Shown: positions 8,882-18,118 of the stretch, piece by piece
Position numbering within the stretch: position 1 is the stretch's first letter
Layout of the letters: every line of letters begins with the position of its first letter
The notes under the pieces: generated by a model
The model's input: only the letters and a program-made list of their open reading frames with translations
Told to the model about the DNA's origin: nothing
The model's database searches: none
Made by a program: the position numbers and the translations under genes
Source: Shewanella salipaludis
Lineage (GTDB): Bacteria; Pseudomonadota; Gammaproteobacteria; Enterobacterales; Shewanellaceae
DNA length: 64,000 nt
Assembly (NCBI RefSeq): GCF_012911865.1
Contig: NZ_JAAXYH010000006.1
Span: forward strand, 158,789 to 222,788
Direction: 5' to 3'

Positions 8882-9760
8882 ATGAGAAAAGGCATTTTGT
8901 TGGCGGGAGGTACGGGTAGCCGTTTATTCCCCATGACCCAAGTAGTGAGCAAGCAGCTGTTGCCTCTGTATGATAAGCCGATGATTTATTATCCCTTATC
9001 CACGCTGATGCAGGCCGGCGTCAGGGAGGTGCTGCTGATCTGCACCCCGAGCGATCTTGGGCTGTTTCGCGCCTTGCTCGGGGACGGTTCTAAGTGGGGC
9101 ATGCAGTTGCACTATGAAGTGCAGCCCAGACCCGAGGGACTGGCGCAGGCGCTGCTCATTGCCGAGGAATATCTGGACGGCGACGACAGCGTGTTGATCC
9201 TCGGCGATAACCTCTTCTATGGTCACGAGCTGCCGCAGATGCTCACACGCGTCGCCGCCAGCCAAGGCGGTGCCACTGTCTTCGGTTATCATGTGGCCAA
9301 TCCCCGGGCCTATGGGGTGCTGGGCTTCGATGCTGAGGGACGGGTCACCTCTATCACAGAGAAACCGCTCGCGCCCGCATCCCAATATGCCATGCCCGGG
9401 CTGTATTTCTTCGACGGCCGGGCCTCGTCTATCGCCAAAGGGGTTAAGCCGTCATTGCGGGGCGAGCTGGAAATCGTCGATGTGCTCAACCACTATCTTG
9501 CCGAGGGCTCTCTCGAGGTGGAAATCATGGGGCGGGGCACGGCTTGGCTCGACACAGGCACAGCGGATGCCATGGCGGAGGCGAGTCAATTCATTGCCGC
9601 CATAGAGAAACGTCAGGGGCTGAAGATCAATTGTCCGGAAGAGCAGGCCTATCGGCTCGGCTGGATAGATGCGGCACAGTTGCAGGCGTTGGCGCAGCCG
9701 CTATTGAAGAGTGGTTACGGTGAGTATCTGCTCAGTCTGTTAGACACTAAGGTATTTTAA
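8882..9760 (+). CDS. rfbA: glucose-1-phosphate thymidylyltransferase
   Basis: The 292-residue nucleotidyltransferase makes dTDP-glucose from dTTP and glucose-1-phosphate, the first step of dTDP-rhamnose synthesis. It starts MRKGILLAGGTGSRL, the GGxGxRL signature, followed by SKQLLPLYDKPMIYYPL. Further family blocks are ILGDNLFYG and GLYFFDG. Length is standard. Its stop overlaps the ATG of rfbC (TAATG), so the two are translationally coupled. Confidence 0.96.
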   Translation: MRKGILLAGGTGSRLFPMTQVVSKQLLPLYDKPMIYYPLSTLMQAGVREVLLICTPSDLGLFRALLGDGSKWGMQLHYEVQPRPEGLAQALLIAEEYLDGDDSVLILGDNLFYGHELPQMLTRVAASQGGATVFGYHVANPRAYGVLGFDAEGRVTSITEKPLAPASQYAMPGLYFFDGRASSIAKGVKPSLRGELEIVDVLNHYLAEGSLEVEIMGRGTAWLDTGTADAMAEASQFIAAIEKRQGLKINCPEEQAYRLGWIDAAQLQALAQPLLKSGYGEYLLSLLDTKVF

Positions 9761-10293
9761 TGCACTGTATCAGCACAGAAATTCCCGATGTTCTCCTATT
9801 TGAACCCCAAGTGTTTGGCGATGAGCGCGGTTTCTTCATGGAGACCTTTCGCGAGTCAGAGTTCAACGCCTGCTTCAAGGCCCATGGCCTGGAGGCCCCC
9901 AGGCTGGTGCAGGAGAACCACAGCCGCTCGATGAAAAATGTGCTGCGCGGCCTGCATTATCAGGCAACGAGGCCCCAGGGCAAGCTGGTGCGGGTCATCG
10001 CCGGTACTGTCTTCGATGTGGCGGTGGACATTCGGCCCGAGTCGCCAACCCATGGCCGCTGGGTCGGACGTGAGTTGTCCGCCGATAACCGCCTGCAGCT
10101 GTGGATCCCGCCGGGGTTCGCCCATGGCTTCTATGTGCTCAGCGATTCTGCCGAAGTGATCTATAAGTGCAGTGACTATTATGTTCCGCAAGATGAACAT
10201 GTGCTCCCCTGGAACGACCCGAGGTTTGCTATCGCCTGGCCTCTGTCGGCAGCCCCTATCTTGTCCAGACGCGATACCCCAGCAGGCGATTAG
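9760..10293 (+). CDS. rfbC: dTDP-4-dehydrorhamnose 3,5-epimerase
   Basis: The 177-residue cupin-fold enzyme epimerises C3 and C5 of dTDP-4-keto-6-deoxyglucose. Conserved pieces are GDERGFFMETFR, LRGLHYQ with the catalytic His, the IRPESPTHGRW region, and PPGFAHGFYVLSD. Length is normal (about 180). It is coupled to rfbA by a 1-nt overlap. With rfbB, rfbD and rfbA it completes dTDP-L-rhamnose synthesis, so rhamnose is likely in the surface polysaccharide. Confidence 0.95.
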   Translation: MHCISTEIPDVLLFEPQVFGDERGFFMETFRESEFNACFKAHGLEAPRLVQENHSRSMKNVLRGLHYQATRPQGKLVRVIAGTVFDVAVDIRPESPTHGRWVGRELSADNRLQLWIPPGFAHGFYVLSDSAEVIYKCSDYYVPQDEHVLPWNDPRFAIAWPLSAAPILSRRDTPAGD

Positions 10294-10436
10294 TTTTGGC
10301 ATGGACTTTTATAGGTAGTAATATGCGGGCTTCTTCAGCTCAATTTGTCTCTTATTCTTGAAGCGTAAAGTGAAGTTGGGACCAACTTGGGCATCGAGGA
10401 ATTACCACTTAGATCATTATTCCTGTAAGGTTTTTT

Positions 10437-11603
10437 ATGAAAATTGCAGTTGCCGGTACCGGGTATGTTGGCTTGTCTAATGCAGTGCTGTTGGCGCAAC
10501 ATAATGAAGTCATTGCGGTGGATATTCTTCAGAGCCGGGTCGATGCGGTCAATAACCGTCACTCGCCTATCGCCGATGCACAGATAGAAGAATATCTGGC
10601 CAGCCACGCATTGAATTTAAGTGCGACCCAGGACAAAGCTCTCGCCTATGGCAATGCCGACTATGTGATCATCGCCACCCCGACAGATTACGATCCCAGC
10701 ACCAACTATTTCAATACCAGTTCGGTAGAAGCTGTGATCCAAGAGGTGATGGCCATCAATCCCAATGCTGTGATGGTGATCAAATCCACAGTGCCCGTGG
10801 GCTATACCCGGTCGATCAGAGCCAAGTTCAATTGCGACAACATTCTCTTCTCGCCCGAGTTCCTGCGCGAAGGCAAGGCCTTGTACGACAACCTGTACCC
10901 TTCACGCATCATAGTGGGTGAGCGTTCCGAGCGGGCGCGGGTGTTTGCCGACCTGCTGAGCCAAGCCGCCATCAAACAGGACATTCCCGTGCTGTTCACC
11001 GACTCGACCGAGGCCGAGGCGGTGAAACTCTTCTCCAACACCTATCTGGCGATGCGGGTGGCCTATTTCAATGAGCTGGACAGCTATGCCGAGACCCATA
11101 ACCTCGACAGTCGGCAGATCATCGAAGGGGTAGGGCTGGATCCCCGTATCGGCTCTCACTATAACAACCCCTCCTTCGGTTACGGTGGTTATTGCCTGCC
11201 CAAGGACACCAAGCAGTTGCGGGCCAACTATGCCGACGTGCCCAACAGCCTGATAGGGGCGATAGTCGATGCCAACACCACCCGCAAGGACTTCATCGCC
11301 GATGCCATCATCCGCAAGCATCCCAAGGTGGTGGGCATCTATCGATTGATCATGAAGTCGGGCTCGGACAACTTTCGCGCCTCATCCATCCAGGGGATTA
11401 TGAAGCGCATCAAGGCCAAGGGCATAGAAGTGGTAGTGTTTGAGCCTGTGCTGACCGAGCCCGAGTTCTTCAACTCCAGGGTGATCACAGATCTCGACGA
11501 GTTCAAGGCAATGGCGGATGTGATAGTGTCGAACCGCATGCTGGCAGAGCTCAACGATGTGGCCGACAAGGTCTATACCCGCGATCTGTTTGGATCAGAT
11601 TAA
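10437..11603 (+). CDS. ugd: UDP-glucose 6-dehydrogenase
   Basis: The 388-residue enzyme oxidises UDP-glucose to UDP-glucuronate with two NAD. It has [10 protein letters not shown] at the N-terminus, [21 protein letters not shown] and [12 protein letters not shown], which contains the catalytic Cys. The length is that of the short enterobacterial-type Ugd rather than the 440-residue form. TAAGG precedes the ATG. The following epimerase gene uses its product, so the pair probably supplies GlcA and GalA units. Confidence 0.95.
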   Translation: MKIAVAGTGYVGLSNAVLLAQHNEVIAVDILQSRVDAVNNRHSPIADAQIEEYLASHALNLSATQDKALAYGNADYVIIATPTDYDPSTNYFNTSSVEAVIQEVMAINPNAVMVIKSTVPVGYTRSIRAKFNCDNILFSPEFLREGKALYDNLYPSRIIVGERSERARVFADLLSQAAIKQDIPVLFTDSTEAEAVKLFSNTYLAMRVAYFNELDSYAETHNLDSRQIIEGVGLDPRIGSHYNNPSFGYGGYCLPKDTKQLRANYADVPNSLIGAIVDANTTRKDFIADAIIRKHPKVVGIYRLIMKSGSDNFRASSIQGIMKRIKAKGIEVVVFEPVLTEPEFFNSRVITDLDEFKAMADVIVSNRMLAELNDVADKVYTRDLFGSD

Positions 11604-11643
11604 GCCCCGGCTTTCCAAAATTATTTTTAAGGATTAGATTTTA

Positions 11644-12660
11644 ATGAAGCTGATGAAATATTTAGTCACAGGCGCGGCAGGATTTATCGGTGCCAGGGTC
11701 AGCGAGCGCCTGTGCGCCGCAGGTCATAGTGTCGTAGGTATAGATAATCTCAATGATTATTATGATGTTAACCTGAAACAGGCCAGGTTGGCCAGGCTGG
11801 CGTCCCAGGACAAGTTTCGCTTCATCGAGCTGGATCTGGCCGATCGCACCGGTATCGCCGAGTTATTCGCCGGCGAAGGTTTCACCCGGGTGATCCACCT
11901 CGGTGCCCAGGCCGGGGTGCGCTACTCGATAGACAATCCCTTGGCCTATGCCGACAGTAACCTCATAGGTCAGCTGACCATACTCGAAGGTTGCCGCCAC
12001 CATAAGATAGAGCATCTGGTGTATGCCTCTTCCAGCTCTGTCTATGGCCTGAATCAGAAGATGCCATTCTCGACCGCCGACAGTGTCGATCATCCCATTT
12101 CCCTGTATGCGGCCACCAAGAAGGCCAACGAACTGATGGCCCATACCTACTCGCATCTGTATGGCTTGCCGACCACGGGGTTGAGATTCTTCACCGTCTA
12201 TGGCCCCTGGGGCCGACCGGACATGGCGCCTATCAAGTTCGTCAGGGCGATCCTCAAGGGTGAGGCCATAGACGTGTACAACCATGGCAACCTGAGCCGT
12301 GACTTCACCTATATCGACGACATAGTCGAAGGCATCATGCGTATCCAGGATGCCGTGCCTGCGGCCGATGTCAACTGGACGGTCGAAACCGGCACCCCGG
12401 GCACCAGCTCGGCGCCCTATAAGGTGTTCAACATAGGCAACGGCAGTCCCGTGCCCCTGATGGACTTTATCGCCGCCATAGAAGCGGCGCTCGGCGTGGA
12501 GGCCATCAAGAACATGTTGCCTATGCAGCCGGGCGACGTGCATGCCACCTGGGCCGATACCGAAGATCTGTTCAAGACTGTGGGTTACAAGCCGCAGATG
12601 GACATCAAGCAAGGGGTGCAGCAGTTCGTCGATTGGTATCGCGACTATTATTCCGTCTAA
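11644..12660 (+). CDS. UDP-glucuronate 4-epimerase-like SDR enzyme
   Basis: The 338-residue extended SDR has GAAGFIGARVSE at residues about 10-21, a DNLNDYYDVNLK motif typical of UDP-glucuronate 4-epimerases (LpsL/GlaE type), SSSSVYGLN and YAATKKANELM carrying YxxxK. These enzymes interconvert UDP-GlcA and UDP-GalA. Lying just after ugd supports that substrate. AAGGA sits 10 nt upstream of the ATG at 11644; an in-frame ATG at 11653 is possible. It is the last gene of the surface-polysaccharide block and is followed by a strong terminator. Confidence 0.88.
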   Translation: MKLMKYLVTGAAGFIGARVSERLCAAGHSVVGIDNLNDYYDVNLKQARLARLASQDKFRFIELDLADRTGIAELFAGEGFTRVIHLGAQAGVRYSIDNPLAYADSNLIGQLTILEGCRHHKIEHLVYASSSSVYGLNQKMPFSTADSVDHPISLYAATKKANELMAHTYSHLYGLPTTGLRFFTVYGPWGRPDMAPIKFVRAILKGEAIDVYNHGNLSRDFTYIDDIVEGIMRIQDAVPAADVNWTVETGTPGTSSAPYKVFNIGNGSPVPLMDFIAAIEAALGVEAIKNMLPMQPGDVHATWADTEDLFKTVGYKPQMDIKQGVQQFVDWYRDYYSV

Positions 12661-12687
12661 ATTCCCGGTCACACAGAGTTAAACAAC

Positions 12688-12730
12688 AACCCCGCATCTC
12701 TTGGCAATAAGCAATGCGGGGTTATTTTTT
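12688..12730 (+). terminator. intrinsic terminator closing the polysaccharide cluster
   Basis: A perfect 10-bp stem AACCCCGCAT/ATGCGGGGTT with a 16-nt loop is followed by ATTTTTT. It lies 28 nt after the epimerase stop codon. Confidence 0.9.
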
Positions 12731-12736
12731 ACTCGT

Positions 12737-12771
12737 CGGCTAACGGCTAACGGCTAACGGCTAACGGCTAA
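12737..12771. repeat. five tandem copies of CGGCTAA
   Basis: Five perfect 7-bp units in a row span the stop codon of the patatin gene: read on the minus strand the unit is TTAGCCG, and the gene's TAG stop is formed within it. Such runs arise by slippage; because the first in-frame stop comes at the entry of the array, copy-number change should not alter the protein. Confidence 0.95.
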
Positions 12772-13972
12772 CTGTGGCGGTTGGTTTGTCTCTGACACAC
12801 ACTGAACCTCTGCCGCCTTCGATACCGAAGAAGGCTTTGATCTCATCTATTTGGCACATGGCATCCTGGTAGCCCAGCTCTATCAGTGTGCTGGTATAGG
12901 ATTTTTCGAACAACAGGTAGGAGACAATACTCGAGTCCGAGTGTTTATCTATGCCGATAAAGGCCAACAGGGTGCGGATCGCAAACGGCATATCGTCATA
13001 ATAACGGGCGGCTATTTGGGTGAGATCTTCGCTCGGCTTGATGACCAAGGTTTCTATCGGTTTAAGCTCCAACTTGGTTTTGCCAGATTCAGGGATCAGG
13101 CTCAGGGTGTTGTTGATCCGCTCCAGCCGCTCCAGATCGCTGTTGAGGGTATCAGAGAAGATGGTATCCAATAGATGACCCGCAATGGTGGCCGTCTTGG
13201 GGTGATGGGCTTGGCGGGTAGGCAGCAGCCTGTTGGGGCTATCCAGGTTGATCACCATGAGCTTCTTGGCCCCCAAATGGATAGGGCTGGAGAGGGGCGC
13301 CAGCTGGTGGACCGAGCCATCGCCATAGTAGCCCTGCTCGAGTTTAATCGACGGGAACACCAGCGGGATGGCCGAGCTGGCGAGCAAATGCTCCGTGTTG
13401 AGGCGCCTGCGCTCACCGCTGCGCCTGGCGCGGGTCCAGTTTTCGATATCACTGCTGGCCTGGAAAAAGGTCTCTGAGCGGGAGCGATCATAACAGGAGG
13501 TGTCTATGCTCAGGGCGGTGAGGGCACCGTGGGTGATATTCCTGTCTATGCGTTTGAAATCTATCAGTTGGTTCAGCAGGTGCCTCAAGGGGTCGTTGTC
13601 GAGCAGGCTGCCGGCATCCGTGTTGACAGCGTCATTTTGCAGCCCCCTCAAGGCCATCTTGCCGAGGTGACGCAGCACGCCGGGGATCGAGGCGCGGTAG
13701 ACCTTGCGGGTCTCGATGTGACGCCAGACCCACTCGAGTTTACGCACCCCCAGATGAAAACAGGAGGCGTGAGTGGCGATGGAGGTGCCATTGATGGCCC
13801 CGGCCGAGGTGCCACAGATGATCTTGAAGGGAATACCGTGATTGCGGGGATAAAATTGTACCAGCGCTTTCAATACTCCCAATTGGTAGGCGGCTCTGGC
13901 GCCGCCGCCACCCAGTACCAGTGCGGTTGATGTTGGCAAAATAGGGCCCCAATTGCTTGATAGATAAATCAA
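12761..13972 (-). CDS. patatin-like phospholipase
   Basis: The protein of about 400 residues carries the patatin lipase signature: oxyanion loop GGGGARAAYQ (residues about 21-30), nucleophile elbow GTSAG (about 54-58) and the catalytic Asp in YGDGS. It also has a long C-terminal part rich in charged residues. Such proteins are lipid acyl hydrolases. No signal peptide is seen, so it is probably cytoplasmic or membrane-associated. The start is uncertain: the frame opens at a TTG (13972), while a TTG about 12 codons later follows a GGGG run and would start right before the TALVLGGGG strand. An ATG-led overlapping frame from 13982 joins a different frame, so an N-terminal frameshift cannot be excluded. 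Confidence 0.82.
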   Translation of the reverse strand: MIYLSSNWGPILPTSTALVLGGGGARAAYQLGVLKALVQFYPRNHGIPFKIICGTSAGAINGTSIATHASCFHLGVRKLEWVWRHIETRKVYRASIPGVLRHLGKMALRGLQNDAVNTDAGSLLDNDPLRHLLNQLIDFKRIDRNITHGALTALSIDTSCYDRSRSETFFQASSDIENWTRARRSGERRRLNTEHLLASSAIPLVFPSIKLEQGYYGDGSVHQLAPLSSPIHLGAKKLMVINLDSPNRLLPTRQAHHPKTATIAGHLLDTIFSDTLNSDLERLERINNTLSLIPESGKTKLELKPIETLVIKPSEDLTQIAARYYDDMPFAIRTLLAFIGIDKHSDSSIVSYLLFEKSYTSTLIELGYQDAMCQIDEIKAFFGIEGGRGSVCVRDKPTATVSR

Positions 13973-14061
13973 TTAAAGCCATTTAACACCCTAAAAAGCA
14001 ATAGGACAGGCAAAATAAGCCACACTTGGCCACGGGGCGTCGGCGCAAACCGGCATTCGGG

Positions 14062-14895
14062 TTACTCCATAGGTTGCTCCAGCATAGTGAAGCAATGGGC
14101 CGAGGTCGGAAAACTGCCTTGGCGTACCTCCATGGCAAATTGCGCACATGCCGTTGAGATCAACGGGCTCAGCTCGGCATAGCGTTTGACGAACCTGGGG
14201 CTATAGTCGCTGAACAGCCCCAAGATATCTTCGGTCACCAGTACCTGACCATCGCAGGCGGGTGACGCCCCTATGCCTATGACTGGGATGTTGACCGCCG
14301 CCGTTATTCTGGCGGCGGCCGGCTCAGAGATGGCCTCGACCAAGAGGGCGAAGGCGCCGTGCTGGGCGAAGGCCACTGCGACATCACGCAGCTGAGCCGT
14401 GCTCTCTGCCGTCCTGGCCTGGGCCTTGAAGCCGCCGAGCCGGTTCACATGCTGGGGTGTCAAGCCTATGTGGGCCATGACAGGGATGCCGCGCTCCACT
14501 AAAAACTGCGTGGTGGCCAGCATTTCGGCTCCCCCTTCGAGTTTGACGCCTTGGGCGCCGGTGCGACTCAACACCCGGCTGGCATTGCGGAAGGCCTGTT
14601 GTGGCGATTCTTGGTAACTGCCGAAGGGCATGTCGATGATGACGCAGGCGCGGTTTGCCCCTCTGACCACGGCCGCGCCATGGTTGATCATGGTCTCCAG
14701 ACTGACCCCCAGGGTGGACGCCTGGCCGTAGGCGACCATGCCAACCGAGTCGCCGACTATGATGAGCTCGACATGGGGATCCACCAGGCTCGCCATGGAG
14801 CTGGTATAGGCGGTAAGTGAGACTATCTTGGTATTGCCTTTCATTTTTTGCAGAACCAATGGGGTGACTCTGTCGTTAGACACGTGCTGACTCAT
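14062..14895 (-). CDS. panB: 3-methyl-2-oxobutanoate hydroxymethyltransferase (PanB family)
   Basis: The 277-residue protein matches PanB, which adds a hydroxymethyl group from methylene-tetrahydrofolate to ketoisovalerate in pantothenate synthesis. Features are LTAYTSSMA, GDSVGM, the KLEGG block, HIGLTPQHVN and PVIGIGAS. GAGGAG precedes the ATG. No panC or panD lies nearby, although panB and panC are usually adjacent. The sequence looks closer to the alphaproteobacterial style of PanB (MPFGSYQ, RACVIIDMP, LVEAISEPAA) than to E. coli PanB. It may therefore be a second copy, or a PanB with another role. The downstream patatin gene is on the same strand, 89 nt away. Confidence 0.82.
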   Translation of the reverse strand: MSQHVSNDRVTPLVLQKMKGNTKIVSLTAYTSSMASLVDPHVELIIVGDSVGMVAYGQASTLGVSLETMINHGAAVVRGANRACVIIDMPFGSYQESPQQAFRNASRVLSRTGAQGVKLEGGAEMLATTQFLVERGIPVMAHIGLTPQHVNRLGGFKAQARTAESTAQLRDVAVAFAQHGAFALLVEAISEPAAARITAAVNIPVIGIGASPACDGQVLVTEDILGLFSDYSPRFVKRYAELSPLISTACAQFAMEVRQGSFPTSAHCFTMLEQPME

Positions 14896-15076
14896 AGGGA
14901 GGCTCCTCGATTAACCTGGATAATGAACCTGCATGCTAGCACTTGTCTGTTTGGCTTAGTCTCGCTAAATTGCCGTCTTATCTATAGAAATCGCCATCAT
15001 GGTCATCATGACCAGCTATGTTGGCGAGCCATTAGGCAAAGCACTTAGTTAGGTAAAGCATTGCGAGGTTCAGTTC

Positions 15077-15895
15077 ATGTCCGCTGCTCATATCCCCATC
15101 CCGCCCTCGACGCTGGCCGCCGCCGGGCTGAGCTTACCCATCATGCTGCTCAAACGCAGGTTGAACCACAATGAACGGGTGCAGAAGCATAGCCATGCCT
15201 GGGGCCAGCTTATCTATGCCAGCAGGGGGCTGCTGACTGTGATAACGAATTCAGGGCGCTACATAGTACCGCCGGAGCAGGCGGTGTGGGTCGCGGCCCA
15301 TACCCAACATGAAGTGATCGCCATGACGGATGCCAGCCTTACCAGCCTGTATCTGGATGAAGCCGAGAGTCTCGGCCTTAAAGACGAGGCCTGCGTGCTT
15401 GCCATCACGCCACTGCTGAGCATGCTGCTGGCCGAGGCGAGCGTGAGAGTGGCCAATGACGACTGGCCTGGGCCGGGAGGACGCCTGCTGCGGGTCATCC
15501 GCGACTTGCTATGTCAGGCCGAAGTGGTGGCCTTGAACCTGCCTTACCCCAGGGATCCCAGGTTGCTGCAGATCACCCGGACATTGCTGGCCGAGCCGGG
15601 CAATGACGCGAGTCTGGCGTTCTGGCAGCAACACGTTGGCGCCTCGTCCCGCACCCTGGCGCGGCTGTTCAAGGCGCAAACCGGGCTGAGTTTCAGTCAG
15701 TGGAAACAGAGATTGAAGTTACAGCTGGCGGTGCAATTACTCGGGCGGGGTGAGTCGGTACTGGGCACGGCCCTGAGCCTGGGCTACGAGTCCAGCTCGG
15801 CATTTGGTTTCATGTTCAAGCAACAGATGGGCATCAGCCCGAGCGAGTTTATTTCCGGGGGGCGGCGTCTTTGGCAACAGCCGCAGGCAGACTGA
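15077..15895 (+). CDS. AraC-family transcriptional regulator with N-terminal cupin
   Basis: The 272-residue regulator has a cupin-type sensor domain in residues about 20-110 (HSHAWGQLIYAS, PPEQAVWVAAHTQHEV) and a C-terminal AraC double helix-turn-helix domain (about 165-265). The latter includes SRTLARLFKAQTGLSF, LGYESSSAFGFMFKQQ and GISPSEF. The layout is that of the MarA-like cupin regulators that control nearby transporters or catabolic genes. The only divergent neighbour is panB, 180 bp away, so panB is a possible target. No effector can be inferred. Confidence 0.85.
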   Translation: MSAAHIPIPPSTLAAAGLSLPIMLLKRRLNHNERVQKHSHAWGQLIYASRGLLTVITNSGRYIVPPEQAVWVAAHTQHEVIAMTDASLTSLYLDEAESLGLKDEACVLAITPLLSMLLAEASVRVANDDWPGPGGRLLRVIRDLLCQAEVVALNLPYPRDPRLLQITRTLLAEPGNDASLAFWQQHVGASSRTLARLFKAQTGLSFSQWKQRLKLQLAVQLLGRGESVLGTALSLGYESSSAFGFMFKQQMGISPSEFISGGRRLWQQPQAD

Positions 15896-15911
15896 GGTTG
15901 TCGAGCCAGCA

Positions 15912-15941
15912 TAAAAAAACGCACCCCGGGGTGCGTTTTTG
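15912..15941. terminator. bidirectional terminator between the araC-type gene and proS
   Basis: A self-complementary sequence (AAACGCACC, CCGG loop, GGTGCGTTT) has A and T runs on both flanks. It can stop transcription from the convergent araC-type and proS genes. Confidence 0.85.
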
Positions 15942-15997
15942 TTTGGGTAGGTCGGCGCCAATCATTCGGCGCACGCCTGGGGCCCATAGCCTGAACT

Positions 15998-17713
15998 TCA
16001 GGCCTGAAGCTGGCCCTTGAGGAAGTCGATGAGCTGATCGAAGGGGATGTCCTGCTTCTCACCCGTGCGACGGTTCTTGTATTCGAACATGCCGGCATCT
16101 ATGTTGCGATCACCTATGACCACAGTGTGCGGAATGCCCAGCAGTTCCATGTCGGCAAACATCACTCCAGGGCGTTCCTTGCGATCGTCCAGCAGCACTT
16201 CGATACCGGCGGCGTTGAGATCTTGATACAGCTTCTCGGCGATATCCGTGACTCTATGGGATTTGTGCATGTTCATCGGCAGTATGCCGACGCTGAATGG
16301 CGCTATGGCTTCCGGCCAGATGATGCCGCGCTCGTCATTGTTCTGCTCGATCGCCGCTGCCACTATGCGGCTGACACCGACACCGTAACAGCCCATCAAG
16401 AGGACCTGTGACTTGCCATTTTCGTCCAAGACAGTGGCGTTCATCGCCTCCGAGTAGTTGGTGCCCAACTGGAAGATATGACCCACTTCTATGCCGCGTG
16501 CCATGGCATAGGTGCCCAGGCCATCCGGTGTCGGCTCGCCTTCGACCACGTTGCGTATGTCGGCAGCCTGAGCCAGCGGCAGATCCCGCTCCCAGTTGAT
16601 ACCGAAATAATGCTTGTCATCGAGGTTGGCACCGGCACTGAAATCGCTCATGACGGCCACGCTGTGATCGATAATGATGGGCAGCTTAAGACCGACAGGG
16701 CCGAGTGAACCCGGGCCAGCACCTATGGCGTCGCGGATTTCGGCGTCGGAGGCAAACTCCAACGGTGAGGCGACCAGTTCCAGCTTGTCTGCCTTGATTT
16801 CGTTCAGCTCGTGATCGCCACGAACGATCAAGGCCACCAGTGGCGCGCCATCGCTGGCGCCTTTGACTATCAAGGTTTTGACCGTCTTGGTGATATCCAG
16901 ACCAAATTGGTCGACCAATTCGGCTATGGTCTTGGCATTCGGGGTATCGACCAGGGTCATTTCCTGGGTTGCGGCGCCGCGGGCCTCGGTCGGCATGGGT
17001 GACTCGGCTTTCTCTATGTTGGCGGCATAATCGCTGCCGGTAGAGTAGGCGATAAGATCTTCACCGCTCTGGGCCAGTACATGGAATTCGTGTGACATGC
17101 TGCCGCCGATGGAGCCGGTATCGGCCAGCACGGGACGGAAGGCCAGTCCCATGCGTGACAGTATGTTGCTGTAGGCCTGGTGCATGGCGTGGTAGGTGTC
17201 ATCCATGGTGCCCTGATCCAGATGGAAGGAGTAGGCGTCTTTCATCAGGAACTCACGGGCACGCATCACACCGAAACGTGGGCGGACTTCGTCACGGAAT
17301 TTGGTCTGGATCTGATACAGGCTCAGAGGCAACTGCTTGTATGAGTTGACTTCTTTACGAATGATGTCTGTGATCACTTCTTCATGGGTCGGGCCCAGGA
17401 CGAAGTCACGGTTGTGACGATCTTTGAAGCGCAGCAGCTCGGGGCCAAACTTTTCCCAACGACCCGTCTCAACCCAAAGATCCCCGGGTTGCACCATGGG
17501 CATCAAGATCTCTATGGCGCCGGCCTTGTTCATTTCTTCACGAACTATGGCCTCGACCTTACGCAGTACACGCAGGCCTGAGGGCAACCAGCTGTACAGG
17601 CCCGATGCGTTACGGCGGATCATGCCGGCACGTAACATTAATTGGTGACTGACCACTTCTGCGTTGGCAGGGGTTTCTTTTTGTGTTGATAGCAGGTACT
17701 TGCTGACGCGCAT
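15998..17713 (-). CDS. proS: prolyl-tRNA synthetase
   Basis: The 571-residue class II aminoacyl-tRNA synthetase charges tRNA-Pro. It starts with the standard [15 protein letters not shown] and has the motif 2 region [10 protein letters not shown]. The editing (INS) domain of the bacterial long form lies between motifs 2 and 3 (residues about 230-400). The motif 3 and anticodon-binding region has [13 protein letters not shown] and [12 protein letters not shown]. Full length, one gene, no sign of damage. It converges on the araC-type regulator with a shared terminator. Confidence 0.97.
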   Translation of the reverse strand: MRVSKYLLSTQKETPANAEVVSHQLMLRAGMIRRNASGLYSWLPSGLRVLRKVEAIVREEMNKAGAIEILMPMVQPGDLWVETGRWEKFGPELLRFKDRHNRDFVLGPTHEEVITDIIRKEVNSYKQLPLSLYQIQTKFRDEVRPRFGVMRAREFLMKDAYSFHLDQGTMDDTYHAMHQAYSNILSRMGLAFRPVLADTGSIGGSMSHEFHVLAQSGEDLIAYSTGSDYAANIEKAESPMPTEARGAATQEMTLVDTPNAKTIAELVDQFGLDITKTVKTLIVKGASDGAPLVALIVRGDHELNEIKADKLELVASPLEFASDAEIRDAIGAGPGSLGPVGLKLPIIIDHSVAVMSDFSAGANLDDKHYFGINWERDLPLAQAADIRNVVEGEPTPDGLGTYAMARGIEVGHIFQLGTNYSEAMNATVLDENGKSQVLLMGCYGVGVSRIVAAAIEQNNDERGIIWPEAIAPFSVGILPMNMHKSHRVTDIAEKLYQDLNAAGIEVLLDDRKERPGVMFADMELLGIPHTVVIGDRNIDAGMFEYKNRRTGEKQDIPFDQLIDFLKGQLQA

Positions 17714-17825
17714 TACCGAAGTCCATATTTGAGTTGAATGGGCGTCATTTTATCACCTGCGGCTATGATGTCACCTACCAAGTACCAAATAAGTGCAGCA
17801 GATAAAGGCTGTTGCGCCGCTGGAT

Positions 17826-18118
17826 GGGCTTTATCACGTCTGTGCTTATGGATGCGGGCAGCAACAGTTGTGCAATTGGGGCATCAGACGGGGGCTTTAT
17901 CGCGCCTATCGCCTAGGATACGGGCGAGAACACTCGCGCCACTATGCATGGTGTGCAATTCAGGCATCAGACGGGGGCTTTATCGCGCCTGTCGCCTAGG
18001 ATACGGGCGAGAACACTCGTGCCACTATGCATGGTGTGTAATTCAGGCATCAGACAGGGGCTTTATCGCGCCTGTCGCCTATGATACGGGCGGGATTACC
18101 TGCCACTATCGCCCAGTC
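17826..18118. repeat. 83-bp tandem repeats derived from the 3' end of the acetyltransferase gene
   Basis: Units start at 17880, 17963 and 18046, exactly 83 bp apart. The first two are almost identical, and the third runs into the acetyltransferase gene. A shorter, decayed copy lies at about 17826-17879. On the minus strand each unit holds the last codons of the gene (encoding GDRRDKAPV or close variants and a TGA stop) followed by about 45 bp of the 3' flank. So a segment containing the gene end was copied downstream several times. The unit length is not a multiple of three, so no frame runs through the copies. Confidence 0.9.

Noticed and set aside
17880..18080. CRISPR array
   Set aside because: The units follow each other with no spacers and derive from a gene end.
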